A stretch of DNA of 19,404 nucleotides from Streptosporangiaceae bacterium (GCA_030041195.1 JASHOI010000226.1:1-19404); one strand, 5' to 3'; counted from the stretch's first letter, positions 1 through 8,007 are shown. Notes: generated by a model from the sequence alone, not told the origin. Program-made: numbers and translations.

Positions 1-90
1 GCTCAGCGCCGCGTAGGCCGCGCGAGCCGCGGCAGCCGCCAGCGCGCCGGCGAGCAGGGCCCGGCCCGCCCTGGGCAGGTGCCCGCTCAC
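1..90 (-). CDS. Partial gene: N-terminus of an unidentified, probably membrane, protein (cut by window edge)
   Basis: A GTG at 90-88 overlaps the TGA stop of the upstream mctB-like gene (89-87) in a GTGA arrangement, and the frame stays open for 30 codons to the window edge. The peptide starts VSGHLPRAGRALLAGAL and continues as an Ala-rich hydrophobic stretch, as expected for a first transmembrane segment or signal anchor preceded by basic residues. The overlap implies translational coupling to the steA-mctB operon. In M. tuberculosis the next gene after mctB is pyrG, but this N-terminus does not look like CTP synthase, so the operon continues differently here. Too little is present to name a family. 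Confidence 0.6.
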   Translation of the reverse strand, partial: MSGHLPRAGRALLAGALAAAAARAAYAALS

Positions 91-1127
91 CCAGCGCTCT
101 TGTGCTTGACCGACGGTGTGGCCGATGGCGAGGGCGACGGCGTCGGGGACGGGGTCGGCGCCGGGCTGGGGACCGAGCTGGCGTAGACGCCGTAAGCCTC
201 CGGCTTGTGCCCGGCCAGCAGCAAGCCGAGGGCCTGGGCGACCGTGATCTGGCCTAGCTCGGTGTTCGCGTTGTCCACGCTGGAGACCTCGATCCCGGTG
301 TTGCCGTTGACGAGCTCGTCGATTGCGCTGCCGGATCCGGACCCGGGATACGAACCCGCGAGGACAACGCCGCGGCCTTGCAGCCTGAGCTGGTCGGCCA
401 CCGCGAGCAGCGCCTGGTTGGCCGGGTCCGAATCGCCCGCGGGCGGCGGGCTGGCCGGGATAACCACGACGGCCAGCGTGGCCTCGGACAGCGTCGACGC
501 GCTATACCCCTTCGAGGGGCTCACCTGCAGATACCCCTGCTGGGCGAACCCGGACAGAACAGCCTCGGCCTGGCTGGCCGGAAGGTCCGTGCCGTTGCTG
601 CTGACCAGCGCGGGCGCGATCACCTGCGCGGCCTCCTGCTGGCCGGCCACCGCGGTGCTCAGCGACGCCACGGTCTGCTCACCCGGGGTGACGGTGGGCG
701 GCGCGACCTTCTGGGCCAGGGCGTCGAGGCTGCTCTCGGTGCTGGCACTGGTGTCGAAGAACGCGGGCTGCAGCTCGGCTTCGCCGGTCACCTTCGCCCC
801 CGCCAGGTCAAGGTCGGCGGTGATCCCGCTGATCGTCGAGCTGTCCGCACCCGGCGCGGTGACCAGCACCACCTTCTGGCCGGCCAGCAGGCCGGCCAGC
901 AGCAGCGGCGCGGATGCCTGGCCGAACGCCGTGGCGGCGTTGAGCTCGTTCTGCAGCTCCTTGTTCTTCGTCCGTGCCGAGTCGATCTGGTGCTGCTCGC
1001 GGGTGGACTCCCTGTTCAGGACGTCGGCCACGTGCGGCTGCAGCGAGATCGCGCCGACGACGATGCCGATCGCCAGCGCGAGGAACACGGCGACGATCGA
1101 GACCAGGTGGTACCGAAAGTCGATCAC
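87..1127 (-). CDS. mctB: MctB/SteB family membrane protein (Rv1698-like, 'copper transporter' family)
   Basis: The 346-residue protein opens MIDFRYHLVSIVAVFLALA, the hallmark start of the MctB (DUF3186) family. It has one transmembrane helix at about residues 8-27, a Lys/Glu/Gln-rich coiled-coil-like stretch at 33-65, then a periplasmic alpha/beta region. The C-terminus (about 320-338) is a Pro/Ser/Thr-rich tail ending VKHKSAG, resembling a cell-wall-spanning linker. The M. tuberculosis member (Rv1698) was described as a copper efflux/tolerance factor. The Corynebacterium homologue SteB works with SteA in cell separation by activating a RipA-type hydrolase. Which role applies here cannot be read from sequence, but adjacency to steA favours the envelope role. 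The GTG start (1127-1125) shares one base with the TAG stop of steA, so the two are likely translationally coupled. Confidence 0.9.
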   Translation of the reverse strand: MIDFRYHLVSIVAVFLALAIGIVVGAISLQPHVADVLNRESTREQHQIDSARTKNKELQNELNAATAFGQASAPLLLAGLLAGQKVVLVTAPGADSSTISGITADLDLAGAKVTGEAELQPAFFDTSASTESSLDALAQKVAPPTVTPGEQTVASLSTAVAGQQEAAQVIAPALVSSNGTDLPASQAEAVLSGFAQQGYLQVSPSKGYSASTLSEATLAVVVIPASPPPAGDSDPANQALLAVADQLRLQGRGVVLAGSYPGSGSGSAIDELVNGNTGIEVSSVDNANTELGQITVAQALGLLLAGHKPEAYGVYASSVPSPAPTPSPTPSPSPSATPSVKHKSAG

Positions 1128-2320
1128 TAGAACAGTCCAGTCAGCCAGTACCAGAAGTTCTGCAGCTGCGTGCTGAGGTCCCGGAAGAAGACCTGGCCCG
1201 CGGGGATGACCGTGAGAGCAATCAGGACGGTGATCGCCGCGGCGGCTACGAGCGGGATGATGGCCTTGAGCGAGACCCGGCTGTGGTACAGACGGCTGAC
1301 GCCCTTGGCGTCAACGATCTTGTCGTCCACCCGCATCCGGGTCAGGAACGTGCTGGCCATCCCCGACCGTCCCTTGTCCAGGAACTCTACCAACGTGTCG
1401 TGCCTGCCGACCGCGACGATCAGGCTGGCCCCCTTCTCGTCCGCGATCAGCAGGGCGATGTCCTCGCTGGTCCCCGGCACGGCGCAGAGCGCGGGATCGA
1501 GCCCCAGGGCCTTGACCCGCGGCAGCCCCGGTGCGCTGCCGTCCGGGTAGGCATGCACGACGATCTCGGCACCGCAGGTCAGCGCCCGGTCGGAGATCGA
1601 GTCCATGTCGCCGACGATCAGCTCGGGGCGGTAGCCCGCCTCGAGCAGGGCGTCGGCCCCGCCGTCGACACCGATCATGACCGGCTTGCGCTCCCTGATG
1701 TAGGGGCGCAGCGTGGCTATGTCCTCGCGGTGGTGGTAGCCGCGCACCACGACCAGGGCGTCCCGGCCGTCCAGCTTCGTGCGCAGTTCCGGGACCCGGA
1801 TGCCGTCGACCAGCAGCGGGTACTCGTGCTTGATGTACTCCAGCGTGTTCGCGGCGAACGCCTCGATCTCCGCGGCAACGCGGGTCTTGGCCTCGGCCAT
1901 GGCCGACGCCACCGATTCGGCGTCCTGCAGCCGGCCCTTAGCCACGACCGCGTCGCCCGCGTAGAGCGTGTCGCCGTCCAGCCGGACGCACTGGCCTTCC
2001 TTCACCCGGTCGAACACCTCGGGGCCGCAGTCGTCTATCAGCGGGATGCCCGCCTCGAGCAAATGCTGCGGCCCGCGGTTCGGATACCGGCCGGTGATGC
2101 TGCGCGACGCGTTCACGACCGCGGCGACCTGCCGGCCGATCAGCGCATCGGCTCCGGTGAGGTCGAGGTCTGCGTGATCAATGATGGCGATGTCACCGGG
2201 GCACAGCCGGTTGACGAGACTCTTGGTCTTCCGGTCCAACCGCGCGGTCGCAGTTACACCGGGTAGCTCATCAGCTGCTTTCCGGCGATTCCTGCGTATT
2301 TTGCGAGGCTGAGCCTTCAT
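1127..2320 (-). CDS. steA: SteA-like cytokinetic/envelope protein with thiamin-pyrophosphokinase-like fold (Rv1697-like)
   Basis: The protein has 397 residues from the ATG at 2320-2318. The frame is open further upstream (to 2383), but the family normally begins with a short basic segment followed by LPGVTATARLDRKTK, seen here at 19-33. A thiamin-pyrophosphokinase-like core shows GVDGGADALLEAGY (217-230) followed by IVGDMDSIS (235-243) and the later TSEDIAL (284-290). One transmembrane helix lies near the C-terminus at about 354-378. SteA in Corynebacterium localises to the division site and partners SteB, here the next gene. Despite the TPK-like fold it is not expected to make thiamin diphosphate. 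No good Shine-Dalgarno lies at normal distance from this ATG; a GGAG about 22 nt upstream sits in a hairpin arm. A GTG start 18 codons earlier is the alternative. Confidence 0.86.
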   Translation of the reverse strand: MKAQPRKIRRNRRKAADELPGVTATARLDRKTKSLVNRLCPGDIAIIDHADLDLTGADALIGRQVAAVVNASRSITGRYPNRGPQHLLEAGIPLIDDCGPEVFDRVKEGQCVRLDGDTLYAGDAVVAKGRLQDAESVASAMAEAKTRVAAEIEAFAANTLEYIKHEYPLLVDGIRVPELRTKLDGRDALVVVRGYHHREDIATLRPYIRERKPVMIGVDGGADALLEAGYRPELIVGDMDSISDRALTCGAEIVVHAYPDGSAPGLPRVKALGLDPALCAVPGTSEDIALLIADEKGASLIVAVGRHDTLVEFLDKGRSGMASTFLTRMRVDDKIVDAKGVSRLYHSRVSLKAIIPLVAAAAITVLIALTVIPAGQVFFRDLSTQLQNFWYWLTGLF

Positions 2321-2342
2321 CGCACAGTAAGTTTGCCAGATT

Positions 2343-2357
2343 CTCCGGGTGCCGGAG
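2343..2357 (-). terminator. Small hairpin between recN and steA
   Basis: A perfect 6-bp inverted repeat, CTCCGG-(3 nt)-CCGGAG, lies 66 bp beyond the recN stop and about 23 nt before the steA start. There is no T-tract, so it is weak as a terminator. Its 3' arm contains GGAG, so it may instead affect steA expression. Confidence 0.3.
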
Positions 2358-2422
2358 GACGCAGGTACGGTCACGGACCGCAATCATCAGCAACTTCACA
2401 GCCTGGCCCCAGTTTTGGCACC

Positions 2423-4243
2423 TCAGGCGGTATCGGCACGCTCCGCGGCCGCGGCCGCTAGCAGTTCCTCGGCGTGCGCCCGGCCGAACTCGGAGTCCTC
2501 CAGCCCGGCCAGCATCCGGGACAGTTCCCTGACCCGCCCGGGCCGGTCGAGCCGGGCAACCCCGCTTCTGGTCACCGAGCCGTCGTCGGCCTTCTCCACC
2601 ACCAGGTGGGTGTCCGCGTAGGCAGCCACCTGCGGCAGGTGCGTGACCACGATCACCTGCGCGAGCCGTGCCAGACGGGCCAGCCTGCGCCCGATCTCGA
2701 CCGCGGCCTTGCCGCCGACGCCGGCGTCCACCTCGTCGAACACGAACGTCGGCACGGGATCCGCGCCGGCGAACACCACCTCGATGGCCAGCATGACCCG
2801 GGACAGCTCGCCCCCGGAGGCTCCCTTGTGCAGCGGGAGCGCGGGCGCGCCCGGGTGCGCCGACAGCCTGATCTCGATCTCGTCGGCGCCGTGCGGGCCG
2901 GGCTCGCCCAGCGGCGTCACCGCCACCGTGAGCCTGGCGTGCGGCATCGCCAGGGCGATCAGCTCGGCGCTTACGTCGCCGGCGAACCTGTCCGCCGCTT
3001 CCTTCCTGGCGGCGGACAGGTCGCTGGCCAGCTGCCCGACCTCCGCGGCCAGCGACGCCTCCTCGTCCGCCAGGGCGGCGATCCGGTCGTCGTCGCCCTC
3101 CAGCTCGGCCAGCCGGGCGGCGGCGCGCTTTGCCCACGCCAGCACCGCCGCCACACCGGCGGTGGCTGGCCCGTCCGGGAGGGGGCCGCCCGTTCCGGCC
3201 GGCTCGGCAGGGTCGGCTGCGCCCGCTGGATCACCCGCGCCAGCCGGTGCCGGCGGTTCCGCGCCGTAGAGCCGGATCAGGCGCCCGAGCGTTGCCCGGC
3301 GCTCCTGCACGACGGCCAGCCGCAACGGGTCGGCCTCGATGGACTGGGCGTAGGACGCGAGGTCGGCAGCGACGTCGGAGACCAGGTAGGCGGCCTCCGA
3401 GACCCGCGCGCCGAGGGCCGCGAGCGCGGCGTCGTGATGCGCTGCCGCCTCCAGCGCCTGGCGCGCCGCGCCGAGCACGCTGACCGCGTCGGCCGTGTCG
3501 TACTCGCCGCTCGACGGGTCGCCGAGCAGGGCCTCGTGCGCGGTCGTGGCCGCGGTGTGCAGCGCGTCCGCGTGGGAGAGCCGCTGCTCCTCGGCGAGCA
3601 GCTCGACGTCCTCGCCGTCGGCGGGCTCCACCTGCTCGATCTCGGCCAGGCCGCGGCGCAGGTCGTCCGCTTCCCGTTCCCGCTCGCGCGCCTGCGAGGT
3701 CAGCTGGCCGAGCTCGGCGCGCACGTCGCGGTGCCGCTGGTACACCCGCTGATAGCTGGCCAGCAGCGCCGCCAGGCCCGCACCGGCGAACCGGTCGAGC
3801 GCCTCGCGCTGCCGGCCCGGCTTGAGCAGCTGCTGCTGGTCGGCCTGCCCGTGCACCGCGACCAGCTCATCGGCCAGGCTGATGAGCAGGGACACCGGGA
3901 CCGCCCGGCCGCCCGCGTAGGCGCGGGACCGGCCCTCGGCCGACACCGAGCGGCTGAGGATCAGCGCGGCGCCGTCGTCATCCAGGTCACCGCCTGCCTC
4001 GTTCACCTGCTGGGCAACCGGGCCGTCCGCGGCGACGCTGAGCCTGCCCTCCACGCTCGCGCGCTCCGCGGCCGGCCGCACCCGGGACGGGTCCGCCCGG
4101 CCGCCGAACAGCAGCCCGAGCCCGGAGACGACCATGGTCTTCCCCGCTCCGGTCTCACCGGTCACAACGTTGAAGCCCGGAGACAGTTCGAGCACGGCGT
4201 CATCGATCACCCCGAGCCCGGTGATCCGGACCTCCTCAAGCAT
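2423..4243 (-). CDS. recN: DNA repair protein RecN
   Basis: This 606-residue SMC-like ATPase acts in double-strand-break repair. Walker A GETGAGKT is at 29-36, VHGQADQQ at about 130-137, the ABC signature ASGGELSR at 475-482, Walker B FVFDEVDAGVGG at about 500-511, and the H-loop VTHLPQVAA at 533-541. Between the heads are coiled-coil arms rich in Ala, Glu, Arg and Leu. A Pro/Ala/Gly-rich insert at about 329-361 interrupts the second arm. The start is placed at the ATG 4243-4241 because MLEEVRITGLG matches the conserved RecN N-terminus; the frame extends to 4324 only inside nadK. The start overlaps the end of nadK by 8 bases. Length is slightly above the M. tuberculosis protein because of the insert. 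Confidence 0.97.
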   Translation of the reverse strand: MLEEVRITGLGVIDDAVLELSPGFNVVTGETGAGKTMVVSGLGLLFGGRADPSRVRPAAERASVEGRLSVAADGPVAQQVNEAGGDLDDDGAALILSRSVSAEGRSRAYAGGRAVPVSLLISLADELVAVHGQADQQQLLKPGRQREALDRFAGAGLAALLASYQRVYQRHRDVRAELGQLTSQAREREREADDLRRGLAEIEQVEPADGEDVELLAEEQRLSHADALHTAATTAHEALLGDPSSGEYDTADAVSVLGAARQALEAAAHHDAALAALGARVSEAAYLVSDVAADLASYAQSIEADPLRLAVVQERRATLGRLIRLYGAEPPAPAGAGDPAGAADPAEPAGTGGPLPDGPATAGVAAVLAWAKRAAARLAELEGDDDRIAALADEEASLAAEVGQLASDLSAARKEAADRFAGDVSAELIALAMPHARLTVAVTPLGEPGPHGADEIEIRLSAHPGAPALPLHKGASGGELSRVMLAIEVVFAGADPVPTFVFDEVDAGVGGKAAVEIGRRLARLARLAQVIVVTHLPQVAAYADTHLVVEKADDGSVTRSGVARLDRPGRVRELSRMLAGLEDSEFGRAHAEELLAAAAAERADTA

Positions 4244-5258
4244 CGCCGCCCGGCTCCTCGTCTCGCTGGCGCGCCGCCGCTGCCTCGGCGCTGCCGTCAT
4301 GCTCCGCGGACCGCGAGTCACCACGGCCTCGCCAGCCCGCGACCGGGAGGCCGAACTTGACCACCAGCCGGTCCGTGAACGGCGCCCCTACCTCGGCTCC
4401 CTCGGTGTCGGTGCCGACACCGCTGAGCCTCGCCAGCAGGACCGGCTCGGTGCCGCGCCGCGCCTCGACGCGGGCTCCCGGGTTCAGGTCAACCCTACGA
4501 CGTCCATCGCACCACATAACGGCACGCGAAGTCTCACCTTGTCCCGCGGCGCGCCCTATTACCTCTGTTGCGATCACCGAGCGCGGCGAGACCACCATCG
4601 GGCGCGCGAACAGTGCGTGCGCGCTGATCGGCACCATCAGCATCGCCTCAACCTCGGGCCACACCACCGGCCCGCCCGCCGAGAACGCGTACGCGGTCGA
4701 GCCGGTCGGGGTCGCGAACACCACCCCGTCGCACCCCCACCGGGACAGCGGCCGCCCGTCGACCTCAACCACCATGTCGAGCACCCGCTCCCTGGCCGCC
4801 TTCTCCACGCTGGCCTCGTTCAGCGCCCAGGTCGTCGCGGTCACGTCGCCGTTCGTCCGCACGGTCACGTCGATCGTCATCCGCCGCTCGATCGTGTACT
4901 TTCCCTCGACCACCCGGTCGACCGCCTCCGGCAGGTTCTCCGGCTCGGCCTCGGCGAGGAAGCCGACGTGACCGAGGTTGACCCCAAGCAGCGGCACCCC
5001 GGCCGGCCGGGCCAGCTCGGCCGCGCGCAGCAGGGTGCCGTCACCGCCGATCACCAGCACCATCTCCGCGTCGCGGGCGGCCTGCGACGAGACCGGCACC
5101 GCCTCGGCGGGCACGGCGCCCAGGTCCTCCGCCTCGGGTTCCAGCACCCGCACGGCAACCCCCGCCGCGGATAGCCGGTGCACCACCAGGCGGGCGAAGC
5201 GCACCCCGGCCGGCCGGCCGGTGTGCGCGACCACGAGCATGGTCCGCTCCGACTTCAC
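4236..5258 (-). CDS. nadK: NAD kinase
   Basis: The 340-residue enzyme phosphorylates NAD+ to NADP+. Diagnostic motifs are GGDGTLLRAAE (71-81), the NE motif ALNEASVEK (146-154), and GCDGVVFATPTGSTAYAFSA (175-194). The C-terminus has about 40 residues of hydrophilic, charged sequence (rich in Arg, Glu, Ala) beyond the conserved fold, longer than in most NadKs. The GTG start (5258-5256) overlaps the tlyA stop (TGA 5257-5255) as GTGA, and the 3' end overlaps recN by 8 bases, so tlyA-nadK-recN form a coupled set. The same order occurs in M. tuberculosis (Rv1694-Rv1696). An ATG at codon 7 is an alternative start. Confidence 0.96.
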   Translation of the reverse strand: MKSERTMLVVAHTGRPAGVRFARLVVHRLSAAGVAVRVLEPEAEDLGAVPAEAVPVSSQAARDAEMVLVIGGDGTLLRAAELARPAGVPLLGVNLGHVGFLAEAEPENLPEAVDRVVEGKYTIERRMTIDVTVRTNGDVTATTWALNEASVEKAARERVLDMVVEVDGRPLSRWGCDGVVFATPTGSTAYAFSAGGPVVWPEVEAMLMVPISAHALFARPMVVSPRSVIATEVIGRAAGQGETSRAVMWCDGRRRVDLNPGARVEARRGTEPVLLARLSGVGTDTEGAEVGAPFTDRLVVKFGLPVAGWRGRGDSRSAEHDGSAEAAAARQRDEEPGGDA

Positions 5259-6055
5259 TGTGGCCCTTCCGTGATCGCTTGCTGCAGGGCGGCGTCGTCC
5301 AGCGGCGGCGCGCCGCGGTTCAGCCAGAGGAAATACTCCACGTTCCCGGACGGCCCGGGCAGCGGGCTCGCCGTGATTCCGCGCACGCCCAGGCCGAGCC
5401 CGGCCGCCGCGGCCGCCACGGACCTGACGGCCTCGGCGCGCCAGGCCGTGCTTCTGACTACTCCGCCCGCTCCCACGTTGCCCTTCCCCACCTCGAACTG
5501 CGGCTTCACTAGTAGTACGAAATCGGCGTCCGGGGCGGCGCAGGCGGCCAGCGCGGGAAGCACCAGCGACAGCGAGATGAACGAAAGGTCGGCCGTGACC
5601 AGGCTGGGTGCCGGGGCCACCTGTTCCGGGGTGAGCTGGCGCACGTTCACCCGGTCAAGCACGGTCACCCGGGGGTCGGTGCGCAGCGCCCAGGCCAGCT
5701 GGCCGTATCCGACGTCGACGGCGACCACCTGGGCCGCCCCGGCCCGGAGCAGCACGTCGGTGAAGCCGCCGGTGGACGCGCCCGCGTCGAGGCAGCGCCG
5801 CCCCGCGACGGTCAGGCCGGTGAAGGCGGCGAGCGCGCCCTCCAGCTTGCGGCCGCCGCGGGAGGCGTACTCCGGCGCCGCGCTGGCTTGCGCTATCGTG
5901 ATCGCCGCGTCCTGCCCCACTTGGGTGGCCGCCTTGGCGGCGGTCTGGCCGCCGACCGCGACCCGGCCCGCCGCGATCAGGTCCGCCGCCTGCTCCCGCG
6001 ACCTGACCAGCCCCCTGCGCACAAGCTCGGTATCCAGCCGCATCCTCCTCACCAT
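5255..6055 (-). CDS. tlyA: TlyA, 16S/23S rRNA (cytidine-2'-O)-methyltransferase
   Basis: The protein has 266 residues from ATG 6055-6053. Residues 6-60 form an S4 RNA-binding domain (RLDTELVRRGLVRSREQA), followed by an FtsJ-like methyltransferase with the SAM loop LDAGASTGGF at 89-98. Expected catalytic positions are present: K70 (SRGGRKL), D156 (TADLSF), K184 (VKPQFE) and E240 (NVEYFLW). TlyA methylates the ribose of a cytidine in 16S helix 44 and another in 23S helix 69, and its loss gives capreomycin/viomycin resistance in mycobacteria. The linker before SRGG reads PEYA rather than the RxWV of the M. tuberculosis protein. An ATG four codons later is possible but has GAGGAGG directly against it, too close to act as a ribosome site. 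The frame is open upstream to 6133, within the previous gene. Confidence 0.94.
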   Translation of the reverse strand: MVRRMRLDTELVRRGLVRSREQAADLIAAGRVAVGGQTAAKAATQVGQDAAITIAQASAAPEYASRGGRKLEGALAAFTGLTVAGRRCLDAGASTGGFTDVLLRAGAAQVVAVDVGYGQLAWALRTDPRVTVLDRVNVRQLTPEQVAPAPSLVTADLSFISLSLVLPALAACAAPDADFVLLVKPQFEVGKGNVGAGGVVRSTAWRAEAVRSVAAAAAGLGLGVRGITASPLPGPSGNVEYFLWLNRGAPPLDDAALQQAITEGPQ

Positions 6056-6071
6056 GGACTTGCCGATCTGG

Positions 6072-6506
6072 TCAGCGGCGGGCCCGGCGCTCCGGGTCCG
6101 CGAGGGCGTCCTGGACCTCGGAGTGCTGCTCACGGGTGTCCAGGTCGCCGAGCACTTCTCTCAGCCGCCGGTGCACGTCCTCGAAGATCGCGCGATGCTC
6201 CGTCACCGGGAGGCCCGCGAGCTCGTCCAGCCTGGCCACCGCCGCGTCAACCCTAGGCTCGCCGGTTGCGGGCGGCTGCCCGGGCTCGTCTGGCTGCACC
6301 GAGGCGCCGGGCGCAGTCTCGCCCGCATCCCACGTCGCCGCCTCCCCCGCAGCCTCTGCACCCTCCCACGCGGCGTCCGCTTCCGCCGCGGCCTCGGCTT
6401 CCGCCGCGGCCTCGGCGTCCCCCGCAGCCTCGGCCTCGTCGCCGGAAGCCTGGACCTCGGGTACCGGGTCGGACCGCAGGCCAAATCGCTCGGTCTGTTG
6501 CTCCAT
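6072..6506 (-). CDS. Rv1693-like small acidic protein with Ala/Glu-rich N-terminal extension
   Basis: This 144-residue protein begins at ATG 6506-6504, with AAGGGTG about 7 nt upstream as a ribosome binding site. Residues about 18-65 are Ala/Glu/Asp low complexity, coded by imperfect GCC/GAG-rich repeats at about 6340-6440. The C-terminal part (VDAAVARLDELAGL, then HRAIFEDVHRRLREVL) is a short helical segment found next to tlyA across actinobacteria; the M. tuberculosis counterpart (Rv1693) is much shorter and of unknown function. It ends 16 bp before the chosen tlyA start and is the first gene of the left-hand operon in this window. No catalytic motif is visible. The extension is probably disordered. 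Confidence 0.75.
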   Translation of the reverse strand: MEQQTERFGLRSDPVPEVQASGDEAEAAGDAEAAAEAEAAAEADAAWEGAEAAGEAATWDAGETAPGASVQPDEPGQPPATGEPRVDAAVARLDELAGLPVTEHRAIFEDVHRRLREVLGDLDTREQHSEVQDALADPERRARR

Positions 6507-6689
6507 CGGCCATCACCCTTCGCGCGCCGAGGTTATGCCCGGCAGCGGCGCCTGTTCTGCCTTGCCTGGAACGCTACCGCCCCCGGGCACCCAGACGGCG
6601 CACCTGACGGGCCAACCCGGTGCCGAGTCGGCCCCGGGCGACCGCCCGGCGAGCGCGGGACGGAGAATGACCTTGAAAGCGAGGTCAGG

Positions 6690-7034
6690 ATGGCGACAGC
6701 CGAAGAATGCCGTAAAGCCCTGGAAGGGCTCACGGCTCGCATTTCGGACATGAGCTCCAAGGACCGTGCCGCCTTCCTGGCGGACAGAACGCTGAGCTGC
6801 GAGATCCCTGATCTCGGCGTGACGTTCGTGACCAGGCTTGGCCCAGAGGGCGCGGACCCGGTCAGGGAGGCTGCCGCCGGGGAGGCTCCTGCGCAGGTCC
6901 GCTTCGTCGCGGACAGCGATGTGGTCGTGTCCATCGCCAACGACCCTGGCAGTTTCGCGCGGGCCTGGCTGACCGGCCGCCTGAAGGTCCACGCCAACGT
7001 GCTCGACCTGCTGCGCCTGAGGAAGCTGATGTAG
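6690..7034 (+). CDS. SCP2-like (sterol carrier protein 2 fold) protein
   Basis: The 114-residue protein starts at ATG 6690 with GAGG five bases upstream, the clearest ribosome site in the cassette. It reads as a single small SCP2-type lipid-binding domain: an N-terminal helix (EECRKALEGL), a beta region (CEIPDLGVTFVTRLG, then VRFVADSDVVVSIA), and a C-terminal FARAWLTGRLKVHANVLDLLRL segment. The latter resembles the 'aw..Gkvkv.G.....ll.l' end of SCP2 proteins. Such domains bind hydrophobic ligands, but the ligand is unknown. It is divergent from the Rv1693-like gene (183 bp between starts) and ends 13 bp from the convergent AbiEi-like gene. A 6-bp inverted repeat (CCGGGC/GCCCGG, 6634-6649) lies in the upstream region. 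Confidence 0.72.
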   Translation: MATAEECRKALEGLTARISDMSSKDRAAFLADRTLSCEIPDLGVTFVTRLGPEGADPVREAAAGEAPAQVRFVADSDVVVSIANDPGSFARAWLTGRLKVHANVLDLLRLRKLM

Positions 7035-7047
7035 CCGCATCGTGGCC

Positions 7048-8007
7048 TCACCGGGCCGGGAGTGCCCGGATGGGCAGCGGGCCGCGGCTGCGCCCGGCCT
7101 CGAGGGCCGACTTAATTTCTGCCGCCACCACCTGCGGTTCCGTTCGCAGCCGCTTTGGCGGGAAATGCAAAACAATGATCCCGTATGCGCTCATGCGTGC
7201 ATCGCGGGCAAGCGTGCGCTCCCAGTCGCGAGGCGAAAGGTGCCATTGGCGGGACTCGATCTCGCCCGCCACTCCCGCGTCGGTCCACCACGCGTCGGGT
7301 TCGGCGATGAAGCTGTCGCCCGCGTAGAGACGGGGGTTATACATGGGGTCGGGTATTCGCTCCCGCTTTACGAGCGTGTGCAGATCGCCTTCTGCCACCG
7401 ACCTGACGCCTTCGCTGACCTCGGCTAAAACGCTCCGGAAGCCCGCGGAACCCTGGACCGGCCCCTGGGCGAGCTCATCCGCGAGCTGAGAGACGTGCAG
7501 CCTCCGCCGCTGAACACCATCCGCGACAACGGCGCGCACTTCGTCCAGGTCATGAAGACCGCGGGCCGCGTCGGCCACGGCCCGGACCAGAGGCACGTAG
7601 CCGACCTCGCCCGCCCAGAGCACCACGCTTGGCATCCTTGCGGTCCGGTGCACCCGGACAAACCCGAAACTGCGTCGCCTGCGCTCGTGCGGAATGAGCA
7701 CGTCCACCACCTGAGTCTGCGGCGCGCGGACGTTGTGCAGGGTCAGCGCGGCCGGGCCCGTGATAACGCTGTCCCGCCCTGCGTACAGTTGCGCCGCCAT
7801 CAGGCGCTGCGCCGTGGCTGGACTGCCAGTGGTGGTCAGATAGACGGCGGGAAGCATTACCTGCCACGGTCCGCCCGGCCGGAGCCTGTGCCGCAGCGCT
7901 TGATCGCTCATCGCGCAATCTCGTGCCTGGCTCCGGGTGATTACTCCGTTTTGCCGCGCCAGCAGGTCGGCCATGCCCGCGCGATCGAATAGCGCTTTCC
8001 TTCCCAT
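7048..8007 (-). CDS. AbiEi-like winged-helix protein with DUF559-like nuclease-fold C-terminus
   Basis: The protein has 319 residues from ATG 8007-8005. Residues about 8-60 (MADLLARQNGVITRSQARD, then WQVMLPAVYLTT) match the N-terminal helix-turn-helix of 'type IV toxin-antitoxin AbiEi family antitoxin domain' proteins. Residues 70-130 continue the AbiEi-like middle domain. The C-terminal part (about 205-285) resembles DUF559/Vsr-type nucleases: EGDLHTLV, then EPDAWW (D238), AGEIESRQWH (E249, H256), and GIIVLHFPP. The usual EVDG-like core is EIES here, so activity is uncertain. No AbiEii nucleotidyltransferase toxin gene is adjacent, making this an orphan of a common actinobacterial type. No Shine-Dalgarno precedes the ATG. 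A repeated palindromic element lies 63-107 bp upstream. The frame is open to 8424 but without family-like sequence. Confidence 0.78.
   Translation of the reverse strand: MGRKALFDRAGMADLLARQNGVITRSQARDCAMSDQALRHRLRPGGPWQVMLPAVYLTTTGSPATAQRLMAAQLYAGRDSVITGPAALTLHNVRAPQTQVVDVLIPHERRRRSFGFVRVHRTARMPSVVLWAGEVGYVPLVRAVADAARGLHDLDEVRAVVADGVQRRRLHVSQLADELAQGPVQGSAGFRSVLAEVSEGVRSVAEGDLHTLVKRERIPDPMYNPRLYAGDSFIAEPDAWWTDAGVAGEIESRQWHLSPRDWERTLARDARMSAYGIIVLHFPPKRLRTEPQVVAAEIKSALEAGRSRGPLPIRALPAR

Noticed and set aside
205..1176. Long plus-strand frame antisense to the mctB-like gene
   Set aside because: Composition is typical of an antisense shadow; the minus strand encodes a recognisable MctB-family protein with operon overlaps.
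2423..2425. recN as the end of the operon, with steA-mctB unrelated
   Set aside because: The order recN-steA-mctB is the conserved actinobacterial one and the gap is only about 100 bp, so a linked transcription unit is more likely.
2474..4360. 628-residue plus-strand frame antisense to recN
   Set aside because: It is a shadow of recN, which has all its diagnostic motifs on the minus strand.
7051..7069. Inverted repeat CCGGGC/GCCCGG just after the SCP2-like gene, as a terminator
   Set aside because: It lies inside the last codons of the AbiEi-like gene and has only a 6-bp stem; such repeats are expected by chance at this GC content.
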